Shown in pieces: positions 8,045 to 23,088 of a stretch of DNA of 64,000 bases (position 1 is its first letter; every line of letters starts with the position of its first letter). The notes under the pieces were generated by a model. The model saw only the letters and a list, made by a program, of their open reading frames with translations. It was not told where the DNA came from and searched no databases. The DNA lies in NCBI GenBank assembly GCA_028752905.1, contig JAQNBH010000008.1, positions 4,206,025 through 4,270,024 of the forward strand, read 5' to 3'. The DNA is from Cladorhizidae sp. MBARI D1340-BT2 (taxonomy: Eukaryota; Porifera; Demospongiae; Poecilosclerida; Cladorhizidae). Position numbers and translations under genes: made by a program.

Positions 8045-8394
8045 CACACCAACCATGTTTAGTATCCCTCACACCAACCATGTTTAGTATCCCACACACC
8101 AACCATGTTTAGTATCCCTCACACCAACCATGTTTAGTATCCCTCACACCAACCATGTTTAGTATCCCACACACCAACCATGTTTAGTATCCCTCACACC
8201 AACCATGTTTAGTATCCCACACACCAACCATGTTTAGTATCCCACACACCAACCATGTTTAGTATCCCACACACCAACCATGTTTAGTATCCCTCACACC
8301 AACCATGTTTAGTATCCCACACACCAACCATGTTTAGTATCCCTCACACCAACCATGTTTAGTATCCCTCACACCAACCATGTTTAGTATCCCA
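8045..8394 (+). repeat. 25-bp minisatellite, 14 copies (U2)
   Basis: Same last-base order as U0. Confidence 0.98.
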
Positions 8395-8396
8395 CG

Positions 8397-10266
8397 CATT
8401 AGTGCCTGCACTGTGTGCATTATACACTACATATGAAGCCTCTCATTAGTGCCTGCACTGTGTGCATTATACACTACATATGAATACTCTCATTGGTGCC
8501 TGCACTGTGTGCATTATACACTACATATGATGCCCCTCATTAGTTCCTGCACTGTGTGCATTATACACTACATATGAATACTCTCATTAGTGCCTGCACT
8601 GTGTGCATTATACACTACATATGATGCCTCTCATTAGTGGCTGCACTGTGTGCATTATACACTACATATGATGCCTCTCATTAGTGCCTGCACTGTGTGC
8701 ATTATACACTACATATGATGCCTCTCATTAGTGGCTGCACTGTGTGCATTATACACTACATATGATGCCTCTCATTAGTGCCTGCACTGTGTGTATTATA
8801 CACTACATATGATGCCTCTCATTAGTGCCTGCACTGTGTGCATTATACACTACATATGATGCCTCTCATTAGTGCCTGCACTGTGTGCATTATACACTAC
8901 ATATGATGCCTCTCATTAGTGCCTGCACTGTGTGCATTATACACTACATATGATGCCTCTCATTAGTGCCTGCACTGTGTGTATTATACACTACATATGA
9001 TGCCTCTCATTAGTGCCTGCACTGTGTGCATTATACACTACATATGATGCCTCTCATTAGTGCCTGCACTGTGTGCATTATACACTACATATGATGCCTC
9101 TCATTAGTGACTGCACTGTGTGCATTATACACCACATATGATGCCTCTCATTAGTGCCTGCACTGTGTGCATTATACACTACATATGATGCCTCTCATTA
9201 GTGCCTGCACTGTGTGTATTATACACTACATATGATGCCTCTCATTAGTGCCTGCACTGTGTGCATTATACACTACATATGGTGCCTCTCATTAGTGCCT
9301 GCACTGTGTGTATTATACACTACATATGATGCCTCTCATTAGTGCCTGCACTGTGTGCATTATACACTACATATGATGCCTCTCATTAGTGACTGCACTG
9401 TGTGCATTATACACTACATATGATGCCTCTCATTAGTGGCTGCACTGTGTGCATTATACACTACATATGATGCCTCTCATTAGTGCCTGCACTGTGTGCA
9501 TTATACACTACATATGATGCCTCTCATTAGTGCCTGCACTGTGTGCATTATACACTACATATGATGCCTCTCATTAGTGGCTGCACTGTGTGCATTATAC
9601 ACTACATATGATGCCTCTCATTAGTGCCTGCACTGTGTGCATTATACACTACATATGATGCCTCTCATTAGTGGCTGCACTGTGTGCATTATACACTACA
9701 TATGATGCCTCTCATTAGTGCCTGCACTGTGTGCATTATACACTACATATGATGCCTCTCATTAGTGGCTGCACTGTGTGCATTATACACTACATATGAT
9801 GCCTCTCATTAGTGCCTGCACTGTGTGTATTATACACTACATATGATGCCTCTCATTAGTGCCTGCACTGTGTGCATTATACACTACATATGATGCCTCT
9901 CATTAGTGCCTGCACTGTGTGCATTATACACTACATATGATGCCTCTCATTAGTGCCTGCACTGTGTGCATTATACACTACATATGATGCCTCTCATTAG
10001 TGCCTGCACTGTGTGTATTATACACTACATATGATGCCTCTCATTAGTGCCTGCACTGTGTGTATTATACACTACATATGATGCCTCTCATTAGTGCCTG
10101 CACTGTGTGCATTATACACTACATATGATGCCTCTCATTAGTGCCTGCACTGTGTGCATTATACACTACATATGATGCCTCTCATTAGTGCCTGCACTGT
10201 GTGCATTATACACTACATATGATGCCCCTCATTAGTGCCTGCACTGTGTGCATTATACACTACATA
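8397..10266 (+). repeat. 47-bp minisatellite, 39 copies + partial (U2)
   Basis: 1,833 bp before the partial. The same edge marks as U0, including the AATACT ending on monomer 4 that distinguishes the 39-copy type. Confidence 0.97.
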
Positions 10267-10376
10267 AATTATTTATATTAATTTAATAATTTTTATCCAT
10301 TGCTACTAGTCACATAGGTAGGCTAGTTGTCCTTCAGTGTACTTCTATTCATGTCTCACCATAATATGATACTGTG

Positions 10377-10380
<4 letters not shown>

Positions 10381-10450
<70 letters not shown>
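10381..10450 (+). repeat. Poly(A) tract, 70 bp (U2/U3 junction)
   Basis: Uninterrupted A. Confidence 0.97.
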
Positions 10451-10452
<2 letters not shown>

Positions 10453-11375
10453 GTGGTTTTCGTGAAGTGGGCGTTTTCGGTCCAAACCTATACGGCAATT
10501 GCCGGAATATTACTTCCTAACAATATAAATCTTCAGAAGAAGTCTCAGCACAACTTCTCTTTCCAGGTTCGCTTTCTTTGACGCCCAGACCTTACTATTG
10601 CTTCTCTCTCACAATAGCCTTATCTAGACCAAGTATATAATCAAACAGTCTTCTCTCTCTCTCTCTAGACCTCTGCCCTCCTTTTCTGTATAAGGTAAGT
10701 TGATTATAATCAACAATAACAAAATGATGTACACGACCACGTCTATCAATACATCATTACTCCTATTGTTTTCTACCAAATTATATATTACACAGAGCCA
10801 AGTCAGCTCAGTTCTGAGTCTCTCTTCAGTTCATTGAGGAGTTAGTTTGTTGAGGGGCTTTCCTTCTTTCTTCCAGCTTGTTGATTACTCCTTCTCCTCC
10901 TCTCTCGAAGTCTCTTGTTCTTTTATAGGCAGCTGGTTTATCTTGTGTTGTGCCTAGGATCATTCTCCTCAGAGACTGATCTGACCAATCAGGAGTTCCT
11001 TTTTCCAACCAATCAGGGGTCTCTGCTGTCCAAGTGGGATGATCCATAGTTGCGGTTTTGGTTCTGAGTTGGTGGGTGTCTACTGCCACTTGTGGGTGTG
11101 TAGTGTCAACCTCCCTCTGACGGTGTTTCCCCTCTAACAGCTTCCGCTGTCAGGGCTTTCTCTGACACTACCACACTTCCCAATATAGAGAGTGCTACCA
11201 CACTTCCCAATATACATAGTCATCTCTAGACACACATGTAGCACTAGACCTAGTCATCTCTAGACTCACCAGAAGCATCATCGTTGTGGCCAAGTCCACC
11301 AGTGTGGATGTCTACACTGCTAAGCAACAGCTAGTCCACCAGTGTGGATGTCTACACTGCTAAGCAACAGCTAGT

Positions 11376-11650
11376 CACACCAACCATGTTTAGTATCCCT
11401 CACACCAACCATGTTTAGTATCCCACACACCAACCATGTTTAGTATCCCTCACACCAACCATGTTTAGTATCCCACACACCAACCATGTTTAGTATCCCA
11501 CACACCAACCATGTTTAGTATCCCACACACCAACCATGTTTAGTATCCCTCACACCAACCATGTTTAGTATCCCACACACCAACCATGTTTAGTATCCCT
11601 CACACCAACCATGTTTAGTATCCCTCACACCAACCATGTTTAGTATCCCA
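11376..11650 (+). repeat. 25-bp minisatellite, 11 copies (U3)
   Basis: Same copy number and last-base order as U1. Confidence 0.98.
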
Positions 11651-11652
11651 CG

Positions 11653-14274
11653 CATTAGTGCCTGCACTGTGTGCATTATACACTACATATGAAGCCTCTC
11701 ATTAGTGCCTGCACTGTGTGCATTATACACTACATATGAATACTCTCATTGGTGCCTGCACTGTGTGCATTATACACTACATATGATGCCCCTCATTAGT
11801 TCCTGCACTGTGTGCATTATACACTACATATGATGCCTCTCATTAGTGCCTGCACTGTGTGCATTATACACTACATATGATGCCTCTCATTAGTGCCTGC
11901 ACTGTGTGTATTATACACTACATATGATGCCTCTCATTAGTGCCTGCACTGTGTGCATTATACACTACATATGATGCCTCTCATTAGTGGCTGCACTGTG
12001 TGCATTATACACTACATATGATGCCTCTCATTAGTGCCTGCACTGTGTGCATTATACACTACATATGATGCCTCTCATTAGTGCCTGCACTGTGTGCATT
12101 ATACACTACATATGATGCCTCTCATTAGTGGCTGCACTGTGTGCATTATACACTACATATGATGCCTCTCATTAGTGCCTGCACTGTGTGCATTATACAC
12201 TACATATGATGCCTCTCATTAGTGGCTGCACTGTGTGCATTATACACTACATATGATGCCTCTCATTAGTGCCTGCACTGTGTGTATTATACACTACATA
12301 TGATGCCTCTCATTAGTGCCTGCACTGTGTGCATTATACACTACATATGATGCCTCTCATTAGTGCCTGCACTGTGTGCATTATACACTACATATGATGC
12401 CTCTCATTAGTGCCTGCACTGTGTGCATTATACACTACATATGATGCCTCTCATTAGTGCCTGCACTGTGTGTATTATACACTACATATGATGCCTCTCA
12501 TTAGTGCCTGCACTGTGTGCATTATACACTACATATGATGCCTCTCATTAGTGCCTGCACTGTGTGCATTATACACTACATATGATGCCTCTCATTAGTG
12601 ACTGCACTGTGTGCATTATACACCACATATGATGCCTCTCATTAGTGCCTGCACTGTGTGCATTATACACTACATATGATGCCTCTCATTAGTGCCTGCA
12701 CTGTGTGTATTATACACTACATATGATGCCTCTCATTAGTGCCTGCACTGTGTGCATTATACACTACATATGATGCCTCTCATTAGTGGCTGCACTGTGT
12801 GCATTATACACTACATATGATGCCTCTCATTAGTGCCTGCACTGTGTGCATTATACACTACATATGGTGCCTCTCATTAGTGCCTGCACTGTGTGTATTA
12901 TACACTACATATGATGCCTCTCATTAGTGCCTGCACTGTGTGCATTATACACTACATATGATGCCTCTCATTAGTGACTGCACTGTGTGCATTATACACT
13001 ACATATGATGCCTCTCATTAGTGGCTGCACTGTGTGCATTATACACTACATATGATGCCTCTCATTAGTGCCTGCACTGTGTGCATTATACACTACATAT
13101 GATGCCTCTCATTAGTGCCTGCACTGTGTGCATTATACACTACATATGATGCCTCTCATTAGTGGCTGCACTGTGTGCATTATACACTACATATGATGCC
13201 TCTCATTAGTGCCTGCACTGTGTGCATTATACACTACATATGATGCCTCTCATTAGTGGCTGCACTGTGTGCATTATACACTACATATGATGCCTCTCAT
13301 TAGTGCCTGCACTGTGTGCATTATACACTACATATGATGCCTCTCATTAGTGGCTGCACTGTGTGCATTATACACTACATATGATGCCTCTCATTAGTGC
13401 CTGCACTGTGTGTATTATACACTACATATGATGCCTCTCATTAGTGCCTGCACTGTGTGCATTATACACTACATATGATGCCTCTCATTAGTGCCTGCAC
13501 TGTGTGCATTATACACTACATATGATGCCTCTCATTAGTGCCTGCACTGTGTGCATTATACACTACATATGATGCCTCTCATTAGTGGCTGCACTGTGTG
13601 CATTATACACTACATATGATGCCTCTCATTAGTGCCTGCACTGTGTGCATTATACACTACATATGATGCCTCTCATTAGTGGCTGCACTGTGTGCATTAT
13701 ACACTACATATGATGCCTCTCATTAGTGCCTGCACTGTGTGCATTATACACTACATATGATGCCTCTCATTAGTGGCTGCACTGTGTGCATTATACACTA
13801 CATATGATGCCTCTCATTAGTGCCTGCACTGTGTGTATTATACACTACATATGATGCCTCTCATTAGTGCCTGCACTGTGTGCATTATACACTACATATG
13901 ATGCCTCTCATTAGTGCCTGCACTGTGTGCATTATACACTACATATGATGCCTCTCATTAGTGCCTGCACTGTGTGCATTATACACTACATATGATGCCT
14001 CTCATTAGTGCCTGCACTGTGTGTATTATACACTACATATGATGCCTCTCATTAGTGCCTGCACTGTGTGTATTATACACTACATATGATGCCTCTCATT
14101 AGTGCCTGCACTGTGTGCATTATACACTACATATGATGCCTCTCATTAGTGCCTGCACTGTGTGCATTATACACTACATATGATGCCTCTCATTAGTGCC
14201 TGCACTGTGTGCATTATACACTACATATGATGCCCCTCATTAGTGCCTGCACTGTGTGCATTATACACTACATA
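11653..14274 (+). repeat. 47-bp minisatellite, 55 copies + partial (U3)
   Basis: 2,585 bp before the partial, with the same doubled nine-monomer block as U1. Confidence 0.97.
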
Positions 14275-14384
14275 AATTATTTATATTAATTTAATAATTT
14301 TTATCCATTGCTACTAGTCACATAGGTAGGCTAGTTGTCCTTCAGTGTACTTCTATTCATGTCTCACCATAATATGATACTGTG

Positions 14385-14388
<4 letters not shown>

Positions 14389-14458
<70 letters not shown>
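14389..14458 (+). repeat. Poly(A) tract, 70 bp (U3/U4 junction)
   Basis: Uninterrupted A. Confidence 0.97.
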
Positions 14459-14460
<2 letters not shown>

Positions 14461-15383
14461 GTGGTTTTCGTGAAGTGGGCGTTTTCGGTCCAAACCTATA
14501 CGGCAATTGCCGGAATATTACTTCCTAACAATATAAATCTTCAGAAGAAGTCTCAGCACAACTTCTCTTTCCAGGTTCGCTTTCTTTGACGCCCAGACCT
14601 TACTATTGCTTCTCTCTCACAATAGCCTTATCTAGACCAAGTATATAATCAAACAGTCTTCTCTCTCTCTCTCTAGACCTCTGCCCTCCTTTTCTGTATA
14701 AGGTAAGTTGATTATAATCAACAATAACAAAATGATGTACACGACCACGTCTATCAATACATCATTACTCCTATTGTTTTCTACCAAATTATATATTACA
14801 CAGAGCCAAGTCAGCTCAGTTCTGAGTCTCTCTTCAGTTCATTGAGGAGTTAGTTTGTTGAGGGGCTTTCCTTCTTTCTTCCAGCTTGTTGATTACTCCT
14901 TCTCCTCCTCTCTCGAAGTCTCTTGTTCTTTTATAGGCAGCTGGTTTATCTTGTGTTGTGCCTAGGATCATTCTCCTCAGAGACTGATCTGACCAATCAG
15001 GAGTTCCTTTTTCCAACCAATCAGGGGTCTCTGCTGTCCAAGTGGGATGATCCATAGTTGCGGTTTTGGTTCTGAGTTGGTGGGTGTCTACTGCCACTTG
15101 TGGGTGTGTAGTGTCAACCTCCCTCTGACGGTGTTTCCCCTCTAACAGCTTCCGCTGTCAGGGCTTTCTCTGACACTACCACACTTCCCAATATAGAGAG
15201 TGCTACCACACTTCCCAATATACATAGTCATCTCTAGACACACATGTAGCACTAGACCTAGTCATCTCTAGACTCACCAGAAGCATCATCGTTGTGGCCA
15301 AGTCCACCAGTGTGGATGTCTACACTGCTAAGCAACAGCTAGTCCACCAGTGTGGATGTCTACACTGCTAAGCAACAGCTAGT

Positions 15384-15658
15384 CACACCAACCATGTTTA
15401 GTATCCCTCACACCAACCATGTTTAGTATCCCACACACCAACCATGTTTAGTATCCCTCACACCAACCATGTTTAGTATCCCACACACCAACCATGTTTA
15501 GTATCCCACACACCAACCATGTTTAGTATCCCACACACCAACCATGTTTAGTATCCCTCACACCAACCATGTTTAGTATCCCACACACCAACCATGTTTA
15601 GTATCCCTCACACCAACCATGTTTAGTATCCCTCACACCAACCATGTTTAGTATCCCA
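15384..15658 (+). repeat. 25-bp minisatellite, 11 copies (U4)
   Basis: Same pattern as U1. Confidence 0.98.
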
Positions 15659-15660
15659 CG

Positions 15661-18600
15661 CATTAGTGCCTGCACTGTGTGCATTATACACTACATATGA
15701 AGCCTCTCATTAGTGCCTGCACTGTGTGCATTATACACTACATATGAATACTCTCATTGGTGCCTGCACTGTGTGCATTATACACTACATATGATGCCCC
15801 TCATTAGTTCCTGCACTGTGTGCATTATACACTACATATGATGCCTCTCATTAGTGCCTGCACTGTGTGCATTATACACTACATATGATGCCTCTCATTA
15901 GTGCCTGCACTGTGTGTATTATACACTACATATGATGCCTCTCATTAGTGCCTGCACTGTGTGCATTATACACTACATATGATGCCTCTCATTAGTGGCT
16001 GCACTGTGTGCATTATACACTACATATGATGCCTCTCATTAGTGCCTGCACTGTGTGCATTATACACTACATATGATGCCTCTCATTAGTGCCTGCACTG
16101 TGTGCATTATACACTACATATGATGCCTCTCATTAGTGGCTGCACTGTGTGCATTATACACTACATATGATGCCTCTCATTAGTGCCTGCACTGTGTGCA
16201 TTATACACTACATATGATGCCTCTCATTAGTGGCTGCACTGTGTGCATTATACACTACATATGATGCCTCTCATTAGTGCCTGCACTGTGTGTATTATAC
16301 ACTACATATGATGCCTCTCATTAGTGCCTGCACTGTGTGCATTATACACTACATATGATGCCTCTCATTAGTGCCTGCACTGTGTGCATTATACACTACA
16401 TATGATGCCTCTCATTAGTGCCTGCACTGTGTGCATTATACACTACATATGATGCCTCTCATTAGTGCCTGCACTGTGTGTATTATACACTACATATGAT
16501 GCCTCTCATTAGTGCCTGCACTGTGTGCATTATACACTACATATGATGCCTCTCATTAGTGCCTGCACTGTGTGCATTATACACTACATATGATGCCTCT
16601 CATTAGTGACTGCACTGTGTGCATTATACACCACATATGATGCCTCTCATTAGTGCCTGCACTGTGTGCATTATACACTACATATGATGCCTCTCATTAG
16701 TGCCTGCACTGTGTGTATTATACACTACATATGATGCCTCTCATTAGTGCCTGCACTGTGTGCATTATACACTACATATGATGCCTCTCATTAGTGGCTG
16801 CACTGTGTGCATTATACACTACATATGATGCCTCTCATTAGTGCCTGCACTGTGTGCATTATACACTACATATGGTGCCTCTCATTAGTGCCTGCACTGT
16901 GTGTATTATACACTACATATGATGCCTCTCATTAGTGCCTGCACTGTGTGCATTATACACTACATATGATGCCTCTCATTAGTGACTGCACTGTGTGCAT
17001 TATACACTACATATGATGCCTCTCATTAGTGGCTGCACTGTGTGCATTATACACTACATATGATGCCTCTCATTAGTGCCTGCACTGTGTGCATTATACA
17101 CTACATATGATGCCTCTCATTAGTGCCTGCACTGTGTGCATTATACACTACATATGATGCCTCTCATTAGTGGCTGCACTGTGTGCATTATACACTACAT
17201 ATGATGCCTCTCATTAGTGCCTGCACTGTGTGCATTATACACTACATATGATGCCTCTCATTAGTGGCTGCACTGTGTGCATTATACACTACATATGATG
17301 CCTCTCATTAGTGCCTGCACTGTGTGTATTATACACTACATATGATGCCTCTCATTAGTGCCTGCACTGTGTGCATTATACACTACATATGATGCCTCTC
17401 ATTAGTGCCTGCACTGTGTGCATTATACACTACATATGATGCCTCTCATTAGTGCCTGCACTGTGTGCATTATACACTACATATGATGCCTCTCATTAGT
17501 GCCTGCACTGTGTGTATTATACACTACATATGATGCCTCTCATTAGTGCCTGCACTGTGTGCATTATACACTACATATGATGCCTCTCATTAGTGCCTGC
17601 ACTGTGTGCATTATACACTACATATGATGCCTCTCATTAGTGACTGCACTGTGTGCATTATACACCACATATGATGCCTCTCATTAGTGCCTGCACTGTG
17701 TGCATTATACACTACATATGATGCCTCTCATTAGTGCCTGCACTGTGTGTATTATACACTACATATGATGCCTCTCATTAGTGCCTGCACTGTGTGCATT
17801 ATACACTACATATGATGCCTCTCATTAGTGGCTGCACTGTGTGCATTATACACTACATATGATGCCTCTCATTAGTGCCTGCACTGTGTGCATTATACAC
17901 TACATATGGTGCCTCTCATTAGTGCCTGCACTGTGTGTATTATACACTACATATGATGCCTCTCATTAGTGCCTGCACTGTGTGCATTATACACTACATA
18001 TGATGCCTCTCATTAGTGACTGCACTGTGTGCATTATACACTACATATGATGCCTCTCATTAGTGGCTGCACTGTGTGCATTATACACTACATATGATGC
18101 CTCTCATTAGTGCCTGCACTGTGTGCATTATACACTACATATGATGCCTCTCATTAGTGCCTGCACTGTGTGCATTATACACTACATATGATGCCTCTCA
18201 TTAGTGGCTGCACTGTGTGCATTATACACTACATATGATGCCTCTCATTAGTGCCTGCACTGTGTGCATTATACACTACATATGATGCCTCTCATTAGTG
18301 GCTGCACTGTGTGCATTATACACTACATATGATGCCTCTCATTAGTGCCTGCACTGTGTGCATTATACACTACATATGATGCCTCTCATTAGTGGCTGCA
18401 CTGTGTGCATTATACACTACATATGATGCCTCTCATTAGTGCCTGCACTGTGTGTATTATACACTACATATGATGCCTCTCATTAGTGCCTGCACTGTGT
18501 GCATTATACACTACATATGATGCCTCTCATTAGTGCCTGCACTGTGTGCATTATACACTACATATGATGCCTCTCATTAGTGCCTGCACTGTGTGCATTA

Positions 18601-19316
18601 TACACTACATATGATGCCTCTCATTAGTGGCTGCACTGTGTGCATTATACACTACATATGATGCCTCTCATTAGTGCCTGCACTGTGTGCATTATACACT
18701 ACATATGATGCCTCTCATTAGTGGCTGCACTGTGTGCATTATACACTACATATGATGCCTCTCATTAGTGCCTGCACTGTGTGCATTATACACTACATAT
18801 GATGCCTCTCATTAGTGGCTGCACTGTGTGCATTATACACTACATATGATGCCTCTCATTAGTGCCTGCACTGTGTGTATTATACACTACATATGATGCC
18901 TCTCATTAGTGCCTGCACTGTGTGCATTATACACTACATATGATGCCTCTCATTAGTGCCTGCACTGTGTGCATTATACACTACATATGATGCCTCTCAT
19001 TAGTGCCTGCACTGTGTGCATTATACACTACATATGATGCCTCTCATTAGTGCCTGCACTGTGTGTATTATACACTACATATGATGCCTCTCATTAGTGC
19101 CTGCACTGTGTGTATTATACACTACATATGATGCCTCTCATTAGTGCCTGCACTGTGTGCATTATACACTACATATGATGCCTCTCATTAGTGCCTGCAC
19201 TGTGTGCATTATACACTACATATGATGCCTCTCATTAGTGCCTGCACTGTGTGCATTATACACTACATATGATGCCCCTCATTAGTGCCTGCACTGTGTG
19301 CATTATACACTACATA
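15661..19316 (+). repeat. 47-bp minisatellite, 77 copies + partial (U4)
   Basis: 3,619 bp = 77 x 47 before the partial. It reads as monomers 1-35 of the 55-copy type followed by monomers 14-55, a 22-monomer (1,034 bp) tandem duplication. The rare marker monomers occur twice: CACCACATATG near 16630 and 17664, and ATATGGTGCC near 16872 and 17906, each pair 1,034 bp apart. Confidence 0.95.
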
Positions 19317-19426
19317 AATTATTTATATTAATTTAATAATTTTTATCCATTGCTACTAGTCACATAGGTAGGCTAGTTGTCCTTCAGTGTACTTCTATTC
19401 ATGTCTCACCATAATATGATACTGTG

Positions 19427-19430
<4 letters not shown>

Positions 19431-19501
<71 letters not shown>
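19431..19501 (+). repeat. Poly(A) tract, 71 bp (U4/U5 junction)
   Basis: Uninterrupted A. Confidence 0.97.
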
Positions 19502-19503
<2 letters not shown>

Positions 19504-20426
19504 GTGGTTTTCGTGAAGTGGGCGTTTTCGGTCCAAACCTATACGGCAATTGCCGGAATATTACTTCCTAACAATATAAATCTTCAGAAGAAGTCTCAGC
19601 ACAACTTCTCTTTCCAGGTTCGCTTTCTTTGACGCCCAGACCTTACTATTGCTTCTCTCTCACAATAGCCTTATCTAGACCAAGTATATAATCAAACAGT
19701 CTTCTCTCTCTCTCTCTAGACCTCTGCCCTCCTTTTCTGTATAAGGTAAGTTGATTATAATCAACAATAACAAAATGATGTACACGACCACGTCTATCAA
19801 TACATCATTACTCCTATTGTTTTCTACCAAATTATATATTACACAGAGCCAAGTCAGCTCAGTTCTGAGTCTCTCTTCAGTTCATTGAGGAGTTAGTTTG
19901 TTGAGGGGCTTTCCTTCTTTCTTCCAGCTTGTTGATTACTCCTTCTCCTCCTCTCTCGAAGTCTCTTGTTCTTTTATAGGCAGCTGGTTTATCTTGTGTT
20001 GTGCCTAGGATCATTCTCCTCAGAGACTGATCTGACCAATCAGGAGTTCCTTTTTCCAACCAATCAGGGGTCTCTGCTGTCCAAGTGGGATGATCCATAG
20101 TTGCGGTTTTGGTTCTGAGTTGGTGGGTGTCTACTGCCACTTGTGGGTGTGTAGTGTCAACCTCCCTCTGACGGTGTTTCCCCTCTAACAGCTTCCGCTG
20201 TCAGGGCTTTCTCTGACACTACCACACTTCCCAATATAGAGAGTGCTACCACACTTCCCAATATACATAGTCATCTCTAGACACACATGTAGCACTAGAC
20301 CTAGTCATCTCTAGACTCACCAGAAGCATCATCGTTGTGGCCAAGTCCACCAGTGTGGATGTCTACACTGCTAAGCAACAGCTAGTCCACCAGTGTGGAT
20401 GTCTACACTGCTAAGCAACAGCTAGT

Positions 20427-20701
20427 CACACCAACCATGTTTAGTATCCCTCACACCAACCATGTTTAGTATCCCACACACCAACCATGTTTAGTATCCC
20501 TCACACCAACCATGTTTAGTATCCCACACACCAACCATGTTTAGTATCCCACACACCAACCATGTTTAGTATCCCACACACCAACCATGTTTAGTATCCC
20601 TCACACCAACCATGTTTAGTATCCCACACACCAACCATGTTTAGTATCCCTCACACCAACCATGTTTAGTATCCCTCACACCAACCATGTTTAGTATCCC
20701 A
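20427..20701 (+). repeat. 25-bp minisatellite, 11 copies (U5)
   Basis: Same pattern as U1. Confidence 0.98.
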
Positions 20702-20703
20702 CG

Positions 20704-22902
20704 CATTAGTGCCTGCACTGTGTGCATTATACACTACATATGAAGCCTCTCATTAGTGCCTGCACTGTGTGCATTATACACTACATATGAATACTCTCAT
20801 TGGTGCCTGCACTGTGTGCATTATACACTACATATGATGCCCCTCATTAGTTCCTGCACTGTGTGCATTATACACTACATATGATGCCTCTCATTAGTGC
20901 CTGCACTGTGTGCATTATACACTACATATGATGCCTCTCATTAGTGCCTGCACTGTGTGTATTATACACTACATATGATGCCTCTCATTAGTGCCTGCAC
21001 TGTGTGCATTATACACTACATATGATGCCTCTCATTAGTGGCTGCACTGTGTGCATTATACACTACATATGATGCCTCTCATTAGTGCCTGCACTGTGTG
21101 CATTATACACTACATATGATGCCTCTCATTAGTGCCTGCACTGTGTGCATTATACACTACATATGATGCCTCTCATTAGTGGCTGCACTGTGTGCATTAT
21201 ACACTACATATGATGCCTCTCATTAGTGCCTGCACTGTGTGCATTATACACTACATATGATGCCTCTCATTAGTGGCTGCACTGTGTGCATTATACACTA
21301 CATATGATGCCTCTCATTAGTGCCTGCACTGTGTGTATTATACACTACATATGATGCCTCTCATTAGTGCCTGCACTGTGTGCATTATACACTACATATG
21401 ATGCCTCTCATTAGTGCCTGCACTGTGTGCATTATACACTACATATGATGCCTCTCATTAGTGCCTGCACTGTGTGCATTATACACTACATATGATGCCT
21501 CTCATTAGTGCCTGCACTGTGTGTATTATACACTACATATGATGCCTCTCATTAGTGCCTGCACTGTGTGCATTATACACTACATATGATGCCTCTCATT
21601 AGTGCCTGCACTGTGTGCATTATACACTACATATGATGCCTCTCATTAGTGACTGCACTGTGTGCATTATACACCACATATGATGCCTCTCATTAGTGCC
21701 TGCACTGTGTGCATTATACACTACATATGATGCCTCTCATTAGTGCCTGCACTGTGTGTATTATACACTACATATGATGCCTCTCATTAGTGCCTGCACT
21801 GTGTGCATTATACACTACATATGATGCCTCTCATTAGTGGCTGCACTGTGTGCATTATACACTACATATGATGCCTCTCATTAGTGCCTGCACTGTGTGC
21901 ATTATACACTACATATGGTGCCTCTCATTAGTGCCTGCACTGTGTGTATTATACACTACATATGATGCCTCTCATTAGTGCCTGCACTGTGTGCATTATA
22001 CACTACATATGATGCCTCTCATTAGTGACTGCACTGTGTGCATTATACACTACATATGATGCCTCTCATTAGTGGCTGCACTGTGTGCATTATACACTAC
22101 ATATGATGCCTCTCATTAGTGCCTGCACTGTGTGCATTATACACTACATATGATGCCTCTCATTAGTGCCTGCACTGTGTGCATTATACACTACATATGA
22201 TGCCTCTCATTAGTGGCTGCACTGTGTGCATTATACACTACATATGATGCCTCTCATTAGTGCCTGCACTGTGTGCATTATACACTACATATGATGCCTC
22301 TCATTAGTGGCTGCACTGTGTGCATTATACACTACATATGATGCCTCTCATTAGTGCCTGCACTGTGTGCATTATACACTACATATGATGCCTCTCATTA
22401 GTGGCTGCACTGTGTGCATTATACACTACATATGATGCCTCTCATTAGTGCCTGCACTGTGTGTATTATACACTACATATGATGCCTCTCATTAGTGCCT
22501 GCACTGTGTGCATTATACACTACATATGATGCCTCTCATTAGTGCCTGCACTGTGTGCATTATACACTACATATGATGCCTCTCATTAGTGCCTGCACTG
22601 TGTGCATTATACACTACATATGATGCCTCTCATTAGTGCCTGCACTGTGTGTATTATACACTACATATGATGCCTCTCATTAGTGCCTGCACTGTGTGTA
22701 TTATACACTACATATGATGCCTCTCATTAGTGCCTGCACTGTGTGCATTATACACTACATATGATGCCTCTCATTAGTGCCTGCACTGTGTGCATTATAC
22801 ACTACATATGATGCCTCTCATTAGTGCCTGCACTGTGTGCATTATACACTACATATGATGCCCCTCATTAGTGCCTGCACTGTGTGCATTATACACTACA
22901 TA
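20704..22902 (+). repeat. 47-bp minisatellite, 46 copies + partial (U5)
   Basis: 2,162 bp before the partial. Monomer order equals the 55-copy type with the nine-monomer block present once. Confidence 0.97.
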
Positions 22903-23012
22903 AATTATTTATATTAATTTAATAATTTTTATCCATTGCTACTAGTCACATAGGTAGGCTAGTTGTCCTTCAGTGTACTTCTATTCATGTCTCACCATAA
23001 TATGATACTGTG

Positions 23013-23016
<4 letters not shown>

Positions 23017-23086
<70 letters not shown>
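23017..23086 (+). repeat. Poly(A) tract, 70 bp (U5/U6 junction)
   Basis: Uninterrupted A. Confidence 0.97.

Positions 23087-23088
<2 letters not shown>

Larger units (their letters stand above)
7120..10450 (+). repeat. Macrosatellite unit U2 (3,331 bp)
   Basis: Core 7120-8044, ORF copy 7495-7716 (minus), tail 10267-10380. Type 14/39, as U0 and U7. Confidence 0.98.
10451..14458 (+). repeat. Macrosatellite unit U3 (4,008 bp)
   Basis: Core 10451-11375, ORF copy 10826-11047 (minus), tail 14275-14388. Type 11/55, differing from U1 in length by one A of the poly(A). Confidence 0.98.
14459..19501 (+). repeat. Macrosatellite unit U4 (5,043 bp, expanded)
   Basis: Core 14459-15383, ORF copy 14834-15055 (minus), tail 19317-19430. 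It is a 55-copy-type unit with 22 extra 47-mers; the 25-mer part is the ordinary 11-copy type. Confidence 0.98.
19502..23086 (+). repeat. Macrosatellite unit U5 (3,585 bp)
   Basis: Core 19502-20426, ORF copy 19877-20098 (minus), tail 22903-23016. Type 11/46, shared with U6, U9 and U10. Confidence 0.98.
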
